From contig JAJLTO010000015.1 in the NCBI GenBank assembly GCA_030568195.1, positions 62,001 to 126,000 on the forward strand: a DNA stretch of 64,000 bases, in the 5' to 3' direction. Of the stretch, positions 55,566 through 64,000 are shown one piece after another; position 1 is the stretch's first letter; each line of letters starts with the position of its first letter. A program made the position numbers and the translations under genes. This DNA is from Dipodascopsis uninucleata var. uninucleata. Its lineage: Eukaryota > Ascomycota > Lipomycetes > Lipomycetales > Lipomycetaceae. The notes beneath the pieces are model-generated. The model was not told the origin of the DNA, did not search any database, and was given only the letters and a program-made list of their open reading frames with translations.

Positions 55566-56759
55566 CTAAAATATGGTCTTGTCTCCAAATAGATTTTCAT
55601 CTTCGTCGTCATCATCGTCAGATTCATAAATTGCATTCTGCTCAAGTGAGCGTAACGACTGTTTCAACTTGCGTCCTTCCTTTCCAATACGACGCTGGTC
55701 TTCAAAATCAGAACCATCAACATCATCCTCTGTGTTTTTGGAGCGCATTTGACGTTTCATACGTAATTCGACCTCCTTAGACTCCTCTTCAGGACCTTCC
55801 ATAATTGGAGCTTCCTCGTCATCTGCGAATTCTTCATCGAAATCGAGTTCATCAGTATCATCATACTCTCCGCGTCTAGCAGATCCTCTCCTGCTCGTAC
55901 TTCCGGCAACTGTTTTTAATTTCTTTTTTGGTGGCTCCACCACCGTTCTAGTATTCAGATTACCATTACCTTGTATATCTGTCTCTCCATTTTCATTTTT
56001 GATATCTGTATCCGAATCGGGGCGTAGATGCTTCATAAGCCATCTTGGTGGTTGATTCTTCTTGGCCAATATAGCTTCTGCTTCATCCAAAGATAACGTA
56101 GCATACTTATTTCTAGGTGTGAACTTATACCACTTCTCTGCTGGGACCATCTTAAATCCATCTTCATCAAATACGAACAACACATACGAATCGGATTGCG
56201 CTGCTTCATAATTCCCGACCCAAGTATTTTTACCATCAAAATCTTCGATGAGCCAAGGATAGTATTCTTCATATCTTAGTCGTCTCTCTTCTTCGTGACC
56301 AGTAAATACCTGTCTAGTTTTCTTCTGAAATCTCTTTAAATTACGGTTAGAACTCCCAAAACTAGATGGAACGTCGGGAGCAACCGTAGGTTGATGCTCA
56401 TCTACTACTTTAACTTGCTGGCTAACATCTCCTTCTTGCTTTATACCATTATCATTCGAATCTGCGCTAGTCGCTGTACCCGCCATCTTGTGAGATGTAT
56501 TAGAACCATTATTGGTAACCTCTATCACAGATTCACTTGCAGTACCATTATTAGCATCAGCTGCAGCTGCAGCTGCCTGTTGATACCGTAAGGCACGAGG
56601 ATCACGGCGATGCATCGTCACCGGTTGCTGAAAGGTTGTTGGATCAACATTTTGTTTCGACACAAATCGCATCACATGATATCGTTTTCCCGCTCTATCG
56701 GGAGAAGAGAGCGAACGGAGACGATAGTCTGTATATTGTACGGGCTTCTGATCCTCCAT
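55566..56759 (-). CDS. TFG1: TFIIF alpha subunit (RAP74/Tfg1), lacking the C-terminal domain
   Basis: An intronless minus-strand gene of 397 residues. The N-terminus (YTDYRLRSLS, RYHVMRFVSKQNVDP) and the central dimerisation region are typical of TFIIF-alpha: FTGHEEERRLRYEEYYPWLIEDFDGKN, then YVLFVFDEDGFKMVPAEKWYKFTPR (key residues F-V-F-D-E-D-G-F, W-Y-K-F). A charged region follows, ending in DDDDDEDENLFGDKTIF. TFIIF stabilises RNA polymerase II at the promoter. The known family has a C-terminal winged-helix domain that contacts the Fcp1 phosphatase; I see none here. Only 133 bp separate the stop from the HGH1 stop, so no missing exon fits. It shares a 217-bp divergent promoter with BUD13. 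Confidence 0.92.
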   Translation of the reverse strand: MEDQKPVQYTDYRLRSLSSPDRAGKRYHVMRFVSKQNVDPTTFQQPVTMHRRDPRALRYQQAAAAAADANNGTASESVIEVTNNGSNTSHKMAGTATSADSNDNGIKQEGDVSQQVKVVDEHQPTVAPDVPSSFGSSNRNLKRFQKKTRQVFTGHEEERRLRYEEYYPWLIEDFDGKNTWVGNYEAAQSDSYVLFVFDEDGFKMVPAEKWYKFTPRNKYATLSLDEAEAILAKKNQPPRWLMKHLRPDSDTDIKNENGETDIQGNGNLNTRTVVEPPKKKLKTVAGSTSRRGSARRGEYDDTDELDFDEEFADDEEAPIMEGPEEESKEVELRMKRQMRSKNTEDDVDGSDFEDQRRIGKEGRKLKQSLRSLEQNAIYESDDDDDEDENLFGDKTIF

Positions 56760-56853
56760 TTCCTAGAATATCGGATCTGCTTGACTCTCGCTCTTGAGCA
56801 TTAGTTAAAAAAGCCTTCTCTAGAGCTGGTCATTTCTACAGGTGTGGCTAAAT

Positions 56854-56865
56854 TATCACGTGATA
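56854..56865. promoter_or_regulatory. Palindromic E-box TATCACGTGATA in TFG1/BUD13 promoter
   Basis: A perfect 12-bp palindrome in the centre of the 217-bp divergent promoter, about 95 bp from the TFG1 start and 110 bp from the BUD13 start. A weaker relative (TCACATGA) lies near 56886. Likely bHLH (Cbf1-type) site. Confidence 0.5.
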
Positions 56866-56976
56866 CATTTTGAGTGTTTGCGTGATCACATGATAAGAAG
56901 TTTTCCGTAAATTGATTGACTGAAACCAGTATGAAATCTAGATCAGGTTAATGTCAGAGAGAAAACGAAAACTAAG

Positions 56977-57861
56977 ATGTCGCGAATGGAATATTTGGCG
57001 AAACGATACATGACAGCGGAAAGCGATAGTAACGCGAAAAGAAGTAAGAGGAAAAGGAAACGTGAGGATAAGAAATCAAAGAAAGCTAGTAGCGCTGGCG
57101 TTGTATTAGTTGACGTAGATGAAACTTCTATAGGACATAGTAGTTCGAACGCTACAAATCATGGTGTCGAAGATGACGATGACGATATTGAATTTGGAGA
57201 AGATGCGCCTGTCATGGTAGAAGGTGCTGCATCCAAAGCTAGTGCTGGATGGAAGCGTGTTGGAGGATTGCGTACTGCTAGTGAAATGAAGGAGTCAGAA
57301 AGAGAGAGGAAATTGGCACAAGAAGCAAAGCTAAAAGCAATAGAAAAGGCAGCGGGTGGAAAGCAACATGAAGTAGTCTATCGTGATGCTAGTGGAAGGC
57401 GAATAGATATGGAGGCTTATAAAGCTAAAGAAGCTGCCGAAAACGCAAGAAAGGAAGAGGAGGAGAGACTACGAAGGGAGCGTGAAATTGAACTCAACAA
57501 AGGACTTGTTCAAGTTGCTGAAGAGCGAGCAGCAGAGGAACGGGAGAAAAATATGGATTCAGTCACTCTGGCACGTTATGCGGATGATGAAGATTTAAAT
57601 AAACAGGCACAAGATGAGCAAAGGTGGGAAGATCCAGCAGCAACGTTTCTTACAAAACCCAAAGAAGAAATAAGATCTGCTACTGGTCTCCGCGTCTATG
57701 AGGGAGCATTCCCTCCAAATCGCTTCAATATTCGGCCTGGACACTTATGGGATGGTGTTGATAGGTCTAATGGATTTGAATCACGCCTTTTAGATAAGCG
57801 CAGAGCGAGAGAAGTGAGGAAGATGGAGAGAGAAGAAGCATATGCCAGCGACAGCGAGTAG
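56977..57861 (+). CDS. BUD13: Pre-mRNA-splicing factor Bud13 (Cwc26)
   Basis: An intronless gene of 294 residues starting at MSRMEYLAKRYM. The N-terminus is Lys/Arg-rich (KRSKRKRKREDKKSKK), suiting a nuclear protein. The middle is a long charged helix (EAAENARKEEEERLRRERE). The C-terminal signature of the family is present: RWEDPAATFLTKP, then NRFNIRPGHLWDGVDRSNGFE near residues 244-270, the part that binds Snu17. With Snu17 and Pml1 Bud13 forms the RES complex, which aids splicing of introns with weak 5' sites and nuclear retention of unspliced RNA. The abundant introns of this genome fit a full splicing set. Confidence 0.95.
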   Translation: MSRMEYLAKRYMTAESDSNAKRSKRKRKREDKKSKKASSAGVVLVDVDETSIGHSSSNATNHGVEDDDDDIEFGEDAPVMVEGAASKASAGWKRVGGLRTASEMKESERERKLAQEAKLKAIEKAAGGKQHEVVYRDASGRRIDMEAYKAKEAAENARKEEEERLRREREIELNKGLVQVAEERAAEEREKNMDSVTLARYADDEDLNKQAQDEQRWEDPAATFLTKPKEEIRSATGLRVYEGAFPPNRFNIRPGHLWDGVDRSNGFESRLLDKRRAREVRKMEREEAYASDSE

Positions 57862-57901
57862 ACATTGACTCACTATCATCTTGTATTTCCATAGTATATT
57901 G

Positions 57902-57913
57902 TATCACGTGATA
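57902..57913. promoter_or_regulatory. Palindromic E-box TATCACGTGATA upstream of EMC10-like gene
   Basis: A second copy of the 12-bp palindrome, identical to the one at 56854, 103 bp upstream of the EMC10-like start and 40 bp after the BUD13 stop. Confidence 0.5.
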
Positions 57914-58015
57914 TATAAGTTCTCTAATATCCAAATTCTATTCATTTACCAATCTGTAGATTTGACCAACGATACTAATCAGTTGGATTCGGTATTAACG
58001 TAATCGATAGTTAAG

Positions 58016-58534
58016 ATGCGGTTCATCTTAGTTCTAGCATGCACATTTAGTATTGCTCTTTTTACGAATGCCGAGTTTGTTGTTTCTGAACGGCCTCTCA
58101 CTGAAGGTCTAATTGATAGCAAGGTAGTCTGTGAACTAGCTGCAGATGGCACTGTTGGCTGGACTGAGGCTGTTGCATCGATACCGCAAATCGATGGTTT
58201 GTCATTAATTAGTGGCATGAGTATCTGTGGAAAGCACGATGGATATCGAGTTCAAGTGTTCAAAGATGAGGTGTGGCATGTTGACTGCAGACAGGGAGGT
58301 AGCGTTATTTTCGAGAGAACCGTTCCCGGGCCTCTGGCTCAATTGAGACCACCTGTAAAGAGTGAGAAAAAGGAAGAGGTTCGTATTACGATTAATCACT
58401 TTGTGGAGTGATCGATTAGTGACTAACAGAATATAATTGATATCTTACAGGTTGAACAATCATTCTTCCAAAAATATTGGATGTTTATTGTACCGCTACT
58501 TCTAGTGTTGATGCTTGGAGGCGGCGGTCAATAA
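58016..58534 (+). CDS. ER membrane protein complex subunit 10-like
   Basis: Exons 58016-58378 and 58451-58534 encode 148 residues. A signal peptide (RFILVLACTFSIALFTNA) is followed by a small lumenal beta domain (GMSICGKHDGYRVQVFKDEVWHVDC, two Cys visible), the conserved TVPGPLAQLRPPV, and after the splice QSFFQKYWMFIVPLLLVLMLGG, a C-terminal membrane anchor. This order is that of EMC10, one of the insertase subunits of the ER membrane. The intron has a CTAAC branch and TTACAG acceptor, but the donor is GTTCGT, not the usual GTAWGT; other donors nearby put a stop in frame. Without splicing the protein would end eleven codons later and lose the anchor. Confidence 0.72.
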
Positions 58535-59572
58535 AACGCATAGTCACAGCTCTTCTAGTTCACATGCCCTCCATAAAGGGCAATCTATGTATAATATTAA
58601 GGTCAATAGTATTGGTTATATTGTGGGATGTTTGATCTCAATTGAGATTAGATGTCAAGATATGAAGTAGTAAAGATGGCATAGCAGATAACATACGATA
58701 ACATACTCTTGCATAATAGGCAATACTAGAATATGTAAAAGCGCAGTAAGTAAATAAACAATTAAATAAATGCAGAGGCAAAAAGTAAAAAAATAAAACT
58801 TGAGAAAACATGATGCAGGCTTATGATATTTATTTTGAGACGCCAGCGCCTGGTCTCTATACCTTTGACATGCAGTGTAATAAACTTCCGTCCATATAAT
58901 GTAACTACGCTCTCTGACTACTAACTTCAGGTTTGTATGCTTGTTCGAAGCTCCGAGGTATACAAGGGATGAAAACCCGCATAATTTAGAAAGTAGCATA
59001 TCAAATGTAATCCATTCTAGAAACAATCTACTTATTCGATCATTAATTTGTTTTCATGTTTTTATTTAGGTATATTTACGGCGCGTTTTACGATAAGCGA
59101 TATAACACGACCGTAGTAGTCCAACATACTTGACTTCACTATTCACATATCGAGCACTCCAATTTCCACCAGAACCAATCTAACTCATTACGAGTAAAAA
59201 GACATTTGGCTTGTTGAAGTTTGCCTGCCATCTTTGCCTTACACCAACCTTAAAAGGTATTATCTATCGAAAGATATAAATTCCATCATAGAAGGCAACC
59301 TGTTCATTTAGCAGTCTACAATTACATCTTCAAAGTGGATTCTGCTGACACTGTTTCAGTCACGCCTCTGCTTTCTTCTTTTTTATTTCTTTTGCCTCTC
59401 TTTCACAGGCATATTGCTGACCTTCGAGACTTGAAATATGCAAATCACGTGATGTGGAACGCTGCTTAGACAACCCTAAGTTTTGTATGTTTTAGTCGTA
59501 TACCAGTGCTCTTTTATCGAGTAGTGGTCACTTCGCATTGGTACCGTCTATAAACACAGAACAGATGCCAAA
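58535..59572. promoter_or_regulatory. Intergenic, upstream of Zn2Cys6 factor
   Basis: About 1 kb. It includes ATCACGTGAT (59454-59463) and CAACCCTAA (59471-59479) close to the factor's start, and pyrimidine-rich sequence near 59360-59405. A 123-codon minus frame at 58655-59026, hydrophobic at its end, has no known domain and is probably chance. Confidence 0.45.
59454..59479. promoter_or_regulatory. Palindromic E-box plus telobox module
   Basis: ATCACGTGAT (59454-59463) followed seven bases later by CAACCCTAA (59471-59479, telobox on the minus strand), 94-119 bp before the start of the Zn2Cys6 factor. Same pairing as at 26178. Confidence 0.5.
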
Positions 59573-61888
59573 ATGCATCCTCAGAAAAGGGCTTTCCGAC
59601 ACCGGCGAAAGGATCCTTCTTGTGATTCTTGTCGCGAGAGAAAAGTGAAGTGTGATGGATCTGAAAAGTCGTCTTGCTCTGAGTGTACGATGCGAAATTT
59701 CGAGTGCCGGTTTTCAAAAGAAACTCCTAGGAGACTCTCGATGCATTTAAACGACGGTGACGGAAATAATAAAACCTCCATTATATTGGAATTGGAGAGG
59801 CAGTTAGCTAATGCTCGGATGCGCATAGCACTGCTATCTCCTACTGGAAGAGAGGAGGAAATTGGCACTCCAAATGGTCGTCGAGGTGGTTCAAGACAGT
59901 CGCTTGCGGTTCTTCAACCTGCTCCGCTCTCTGTGAGACCCGTTGACCGTCCATATCATGATTATGCGGGAGTACGAGAAGTTCTTGAAAAAACTACAGG
60001 CTGGAATATTTTCAAGCCTCCGGCACATTTCCGAAAATTAGAAAGGGTGGGTTTTTCTCGCAAGTATGATCGGATGCCGAGACCTGACAAGCAAGAAGCA
60101 AGTAGACTGTTATCTGTGTATTATGATACTCTTCATGTCTGGCTTCCATTACTACACTGGCAAACATTGGTAACTCAGTTTGAAGAGCTGTATACGATCA
60201 AAGATGGTGAAGAGCTGTGTAAAATGACTCCAGCATGGATGTGTGTATTTTACTCGGTTTTAGCTATCGGAGAGCGTATTCGAGTTCGCCGATGTCGAAG
60301 TGAAACTTCTGAATTCAAAGCATGGGATCAAACTGGCCACTCACCTGAACACATGCTGATAGACAAAGCACAGGAATATATAATAAATGCGGCAAGTTAT
60401 CTGGATCTACTATGTGATTCATTTTCGCTAGATGACTGCCGTGCCGCATTATTAGTCACTATATACCTTTATGAATGTAACGTGACATCCGTTGCTGGTG
60501 CTTGGCTTTCTACTGCTCTTAGAAAGGCTCAAGACATTGAACTTCATCGTGATCCGACCTTATTACATGTTGAGATGAGCCCTCTTGAACTGGAGTACAG
60601 ACGTCGAGTGTGGTGGTCAATATACATGTGGGATAAGATTCTAGCGCTCGAGCTTTCCCGACCTCCGATGATATCAGAAAGTGACTGTTGTGTGAATTTA
60701 CCTACACCTGTAGATTGTCATAATATTTCAGCCTCGGGAATAGCATATATGGAGTATCGAGTATCGGATTCCTTTGCAGGACTCTATTTAATTCCCACTC
60801 TCAATATCTTTCAAGTTTTAGGAACTCTCAAGTCGACGTTACGAAATACTGTACTATCAAAGACGGCAATTGCTGCGCTCGATACTCACATGGATTATTT
60901 AGCAGCATCATTACCGGATGCACGTGATTGCATTTATATCAAACCTACGGTGTTGATTCCAATCTCACTGCTACAGACAATGAGATTAGTACTCAACCGG
61001 CATAATATAAATCCTGCGGCACGCTCCGATCTACGAGTGTCAGCCTTGGACTCATGTTCTGCTATAAGCTGTGCAACTTCTATGTATATATATTGTACTA
61101 CTTTGGAAAAGAATAATGTGTCTAATGATATGAGATTCGAATTTGAGTTGCTCAGGCCATGGGCGGAGAGAATTACGGATGTCACGACACCATTTGTTGT
61201 TACTCATATTTGGAGAGCATCTTTATTTTTGGCTGCCAGAGGTCTCTGGAAGCATCTGCGACTTTGTGTCGACTACCTGCTGGCAATTGGAGATTATCTT
61301 GACCTTAATATTGCGGTTGTACAGGCTATTTCTGGCCTTTTATATTTGATTCAGGAGCATTGTAAAGTAAATCCCCTTTGGGTGCCTGACGAAGATGAGG
61401 ATTTCCTAGGGCTAGTATCGGGTGACCATCAAGCTGGTCCTGATGCCTGGATTTGGAATCTGAAGTCATCAGAGAAGGAGCCGTCTTCTAATAGTGCAAA
61501 AGAGTCGGTTATAGACCCCTTTTTGAAATCAAGTATTGATATTGTCTTGAGTCAAAAAGATTATTTTGTCGCAATCAAGCAAGCTATGGATGAAGTTATG
61601 GCACAGGACCTCTTGAGTCACATAAGAACTAAATTTTTGGCTAAGAATTTGGTTGATTCGACTGTTTTAGCTTTACCAGAATACTCTGTGACACCTTATA
61701 GAAGCGGTAGTCTCAATTCACAGACACGATCTATTTCTAATGAGCATCTTCAAACTTTTGCAACTGCACCTGGGTCCAAATCTGTTTACTCGACTACGTC
61801 GTTCGTCACTTCAACGTCAGCTGATTCTTCCTCTGTTTCCCCGTCTTCAGCTGCAGCAGATAGGATGTCAATTGCTAATATAATTTAG
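59573..61888 (+). CDS. Zn2Cys6 fungal transcription factor
   Basis: An intronless gene of 771 residues. The N-terminal Zn2Cys6 cluster is complete: CDSCRERKVKCDG then CSECTMRNFEC (residues 22-45), followed by a linker and a leucine-bearing helix (ILELERQLANARMRIALL) that could dimerise. The middle holds the fungal-specific transcription-factor domain, about residues 190-430, with LPLLHWQTLVTQFEELY, CRAALLVTIYLYECN and the hallmark YRRRVWWSIYMWDKILALELSRPP. The C-terminus is Ser/Thr-rich. It is a nuclear DNA-binding regulator; target genes are unknown. Resemblance to sugar- and amino-acid-type factors of this very large family is general and the gene should not be named XlnR. Promoter holds a CACGTG/telobox pair. 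Confidence 0.92.
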   Translation: MHPQKRAFRHRRKDPSCDSCRERKVKCDGSEKSSCSECTMRNFECRFSKETPRRLSMHLNDGDGNNKTSIILELERQLANARMRIALLSPTGREEEIGTPNGRRGGSRQSLAVLQPAPLSVRPVDRPYHDYAGVREVLEKTTGWNIFKPPAHFRKLERVGFSRKYDRMPRPDKQEASRLLSVYYDTLHVWLPLLHWQTLVTQFEELYTIKDGEELCKMTPAWMCVFYSVLAIGERIRVRRCRSETSEFKAWDQTGHSPEHMLIDKAQEYIINAASYLDLLCDSFSLDDCRAALLVTIYLYECNVTSVAGAWLSTALRKAQDIELHRDPTLLHVEMSPLELEYRRRVWWSIYMWDKILALELSRPPMISESDCCVNLPTPVDCHNISASGIAYMEYRVSDSFAGLYLIPTLNIFQVLGTLKSTLRNTVLSKTAIAALDTHMDYLAASLPDARDCIYIKPTVLIPISLLQTMRLVLNRHNINPAARSDLRVSALDSCSAISCATSMYIYCTTLEKNNVSNDMRFEFELLRPWAERITDVTTPFVVTHIWRASLFLAARGLWKHLRLCVDYLLAIGDYLDLNIAVVQAISGLLYLIQEHCKVNPLWVPDEDEDFLGLVSGDHQAGPDAWIWNLKSSEKEPSSNSAKESVIDPFLKSSIDIVLSQKDYFVAIKQAMDEVMAQDLLSHIRTKFLAKNLVDSTVLALPEYSVTPYRSGSLNSQTRSISNEHLQTFATAPGSKSVYSTTSFVTSTSADSSSVSPSSAAADRMSIANII

Positions 61889-62324
61889 CAATCGTCTGTG
61901 CACTATTTTATGGTCTGACTCTACCACGGAGAGATGAATACTGTTTTTAACGTTACTGTATTTTTTACTTTATTGCTATTTTTCTAATTATGTTTTGGAA
62001 AAAATAAGATGTACATATTTATTTGATCCTGTATTTTTTATATTAGTTTGGTAAAGTATGTTTTGGTTTGCAAATGGTGATATGGCTGGGAATTTAGGAA
62101 GTTTGTCAACAAATTTGATTTGTATTTTAGATAAGACAAATGAGTTGTTATGTAACATAGGTGATCATGACAATGAAACCGTAAAATGATTCATAACAGT
62201 AAGCTATTATTAGTTTTACTATAGAGATGTGTAGAATGTGTATGGTGCATATAATGCTGAATATTTTGAGGGAATAGACAATAGAATATATATCAAGAGG
62301 TAAAAAACGCAAAGAGAAATGAGT
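61889..62324. other. Intergenic, convergent 3' regions
   Basis: About 435 bp between the Zn2Cys6 factor stop (+) and eIF2-alpha stop (-), T-rich on the plus strand. Nothing recognised. Confidence 0.55.
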
Positions 62325-63356
62325 CTACTCAATATCACCTGCTTCGCTCTCTGAGTCATCATCATCACCAGATACTTCTTTATTTTCGAGCTCCTTACGT
62401 TCCATAAGCGCTTGTAGCTCAGCATCATCGCTTTCTGTAACAGCCTTAGGTTGCATCTTGACCGCAAACTCACCACCAGCTGCTTTAATATTCTTCTCAA
62501 TCTCAGTTATAGCTCGTTCAAGGATCTCAATTCCAAGTTGCTTATCAAGACAGTGTGAAGTCAATACATAAAGGGGTGGCGAGACAAGTCTGACCTTGAC
62601 AGGAACTGACTCAGTGTTAAGATCTTCAGCAGACTTCAGTGCAGTTTTCACAGCATCGATACCTTCGTATCCAAAGCAAGTAACTTCCACATCTGCTCGA
62701 ACTTTAGTAGGCTGTGGTGTCAATCGACGAGCGATGTGTTGCTTTAAGTCTTCAAGAATAGATGCAGAAGGCGGCTCCAGTCCCTCAAAAACAGCATCTG
62801 ATTGAGTAATCGCCAATTTGAACGCGTCGTACGCATGTCCATATTTGCGATATAACGGCCATCCGATTGTAGTGTACAGTTCCTCTAGTGGCAGATTATT
62901 CTTTTCTGCAACATGACGCAAGATTGAATGCACAGCTTTTGACTTATTGAACTTCTCCTCGCATTTGACAACATCTTCTGCTGAAACTCTTCGCTTTGAC
63001 AAGTCAATGTAGCCTTTTTCCTTGTCTACTCGGAGAACAACCACGACCTCATTGCGGCCCACTCGAATAAGCTTCTGGATCGATCGAATACGCCTGCGAG
63101 ATAATTCTGAGAGCAATATCATACCTTCGATATTGTCATACTCCAACAGTCTAACGTATGCACCCATCTCGGCAATCTATGGATTGTATTATTAGCCATG
63201 ATTGCAACTAATGCCTCTACACAATTATTCTCCTTCCAATGCATTATTTCATGACAAGCAATAAACATTATCCCTTACCTGCCGGACATTAACAACCACG
63301 AGGTCATCCACCTCAGGATACTTGTTCTCGTAGTATCTACAGTTTGTAAGCGACAT
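62325..63356 (-). CDS. SUI2: Translation initiation factor eIF2 alpha subunit
   Basis: Minus-strand exons 63279-63356 and 62325-63176 encode 309 residues. The intron 63177-63278 (GTAAGG donor, CATAG acceptor) joins VDDLVVVNVRQ to IAEMGAYVRLLEYDNIEG, the S1 RNA-binding fold. The regulatory serine is present in LLSELSRRRIRSIQ (Ser52 counting Met, the classic Ser51), the target of Gcn2-type kinases that cut initiation under stress. The helical middle and the alpha/beta C-terminal domain (VRADVEVTCFGYEGIDAVKTAL) are complete. The acidic tail SGDDDDSESEAGDIE is typical of fungi and a likely CK2 site. The length matches the family. Divergent from the helicase-like gene at the right edge. Confidence 0.97.
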
Positions 63357-63445
63357 CCTTGATTCTGTTCGTACTTCGCTGTTTTGCAGTATTTTTTTCA
63401 CCTTTTTTCGTTTCGGTTTATGAAAAATTTGAGCTGATATATTTG

Positions 63446-63481
63446 TTAGGGTTTTGGCCAAATTGTAACATTTTCACGTGA
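63446..63481. promoter_or_regulatory. Telobox plus TCACGTGA module, eIF2-alpha / helicase promoter
   Basis: TTAGGGTTTT (63446-63455) and TCACGTGA (63474-63481) lie 18 bp apart in the 234-bp divergent promoter of eIF2-alpha and the helicase-like gene. Same two motifs as at 26178 and 59454. Confidence 0.5.
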
Positions 63482-63590
63482 CATAAATAGTATGATATCA
63501 AACTGCAAAGACGGGCAGCATAACAAGGTAAAGATATCGGCAAGAGGCTGTTATCAATTATCGTCTCCTAAAGAAACCAGGGTTTTAAAG

Positions 63591-64000
63591 ATGGAGGAGC
63601 AGTTTAGTAGGTTTTGTGAATTAATGCACGAGACGCGACTGCAGCTAGAGTCGTTAAAAGACGAGGAGCTAGTCATAAAAGATATCGGCGAAGATATCGA
63701 CCATGACTCAAGAATGCCAATATCTGGTCTCTGGTCGGATAGCGAAGAGCTTTCAGATGACGAGTACATTCTTAATGAATCATTGACGTCCATATCAGAT
63801 GAGGATAGCTTAGTAGGAAGCCAAGAGTGGCTCCTGGAGCGATGTTGTAAGACAAAAACATGCAAGCTAGGAATCGATGTTGATGAGCTCGTGCGTCAGA
63901 CAATGGAAGTCCTCACTACTACGCACGAGGAAATCGAACTTCAGTCTCGCTTAATAGATATATTTGGTTTTGATGATCTTGACTTTGTGGTGGACGTTGT
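63591..64000 (+). CDS. Probable Slh1/ASCC3-type helicase, N-terminal fragment
   Basis: A frame opens at the ATG at 63591 and runs off the right edge; 136 codons are visible. The start is acidic and helical (MEEQFSRFCELMHETRLQLESL, then DIGEDIDHDSRMP). The later part, EWLLERCCKT and LVRQTMEVLTTTHEEIELQSRLIDIFGFDDLDFVVDV, resembles the N-terminal helical region of the large Ski2-like helicases Slh1/ASCC3, which split collided ribosomes as the RQT complex. The key feature is the ELQ..L.D..GF.D...V pattern. The helicase motifs themselves would lie beyond the window, so the call is tentative. It shares a promoter with eIF2-alpha. Confidence 0.45.
   Translation, partial: MEEQFSRFCELMHETRLQLESLKDEELVIKDIGEDIDHDSRMPISGLWSDSEELSDDEYILNESLTSISDEDSLVGSQEWLLERCCKTKTCKLGIDVDELVRQTMEVLTTTHEEIELQSRLIDIFGFDDLDFVVDV

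Noticed and set aside
58655-59026. 123-codon minus-strand frame with a hydrophobic end
   Set aside because: AT-rich, with the aromatic/leucine composition expected of chance frames in T/A-rich DNA; no family and no splice context. Kept as a weak possibility only.
59573-61888. Naming the Zn2Cys6 factor XlnR because of the GGCTAR sites at 52265
   Set aside because: Its zinc cluster (CDSCRERKVKCDG) differs from the XlnR cluster, and the sites are 7 kb away with other genes between.
1-64000. Search for transposons, long terminal repeats, integrated viruses and CRISPR arrays
   Set aside because: No reverse transcriptase, transposase, integrase or capsid-like frame and no obvious long direct or inverted repeats were seen by eye.

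Overview
This is AT-rich nuclear DNA of an ascomycete fungus, roughly 60-65% A+T by eye. The evidence is the gene content: fungal-type Zn2Cys6 regulator, KRE6/SKN1 beta-glucan enzyme, MTC6, Vac1/Pep7, Mit_KHE-type protein and yeast-type mitoribosomal proteins. Genes are split by many short GT-AG introns (about 50-190 bp, a few longer), often with CTAAC-like branch sites. Three introns in a 140-codon gene, an XRCC4-like protein and an animal/mould-type G-beta argue against a typical intron-poor budding yeast. An intron-richer lineage such as Lipomyces-like Saccharomycotina or Taphrinomycotina fits better, but the species cannot be fixed from the sequence alone.

Layout. 0-7 kb: end of an MFS transporter, QCR6 (complex III hinge protein), a membrane PhoD-like phosphatase and glycerol kinase. 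7-17 kb: a long intergenic stretch with one possible small exon, then mitoribosomal mS45, an AlaX/AARSD1-type tRNA-editing protein, mitoribosomal mL43, a RhoGAP and RRS1. 17-26 kb: an intron-containing tRNA-Arg(UCG), G-protein beta subunit, a short CLASP, an unknown 207-aa protein and a KDEL-terminated PDI. 26-41 kb: MTC6, a KRE6/SKN1 GH16 enzyme, a mitochondrial K+/H+ exchange-related protein, an aquaglyceroporin, a small hypothetical protein and XRCC4/Lif1. 41-53 kb: Vac1/Pep7, an unrecognised 691-aa protein with a repeated SPTLP motif, a short Dcp2, an unrecognised membrane protein and about 2.9 kb without a clear gene. 53-64 kb: a secreted protein of uncertain family, HGH1, TFIIF-alpha, BUD13, EMC10-like, a Zn2Cys6 factor, eIF2-alpha, and the start of a probable Slh1/ASCC3-type helicase.

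The genes do not form one cluster. They are mostly core eukaryotic functions: translation and ribosome assembly (RRS1, mS45, mL43, SUI2, HGH1, AlaX, probable SLH1), transcription and RNA processing (TFG1, BUD13, DCP2), mitochondria (QCR6, mitoribosome, KHE), ER and membrane traffic (PDI, EMC10, Vac1), wall and cytoskeleton (GH16, RhoGAP, CLASP), and glycerol handling (GUT1 plus aquaglyceroporin, about 30 kb apart). I see no transposon, retroelement, CRISPR array or virus-like element. The most interesting non-coding signal is a recurrent pairing of a palindromic ATCACGTGAT (Cbf1-like) with an AGGGTT telobox (Tbf1/Rap1-like) in several intergenic regions. Exon coordinates were read by hand from splice sites and conserved protein alignment and have no transcript support.
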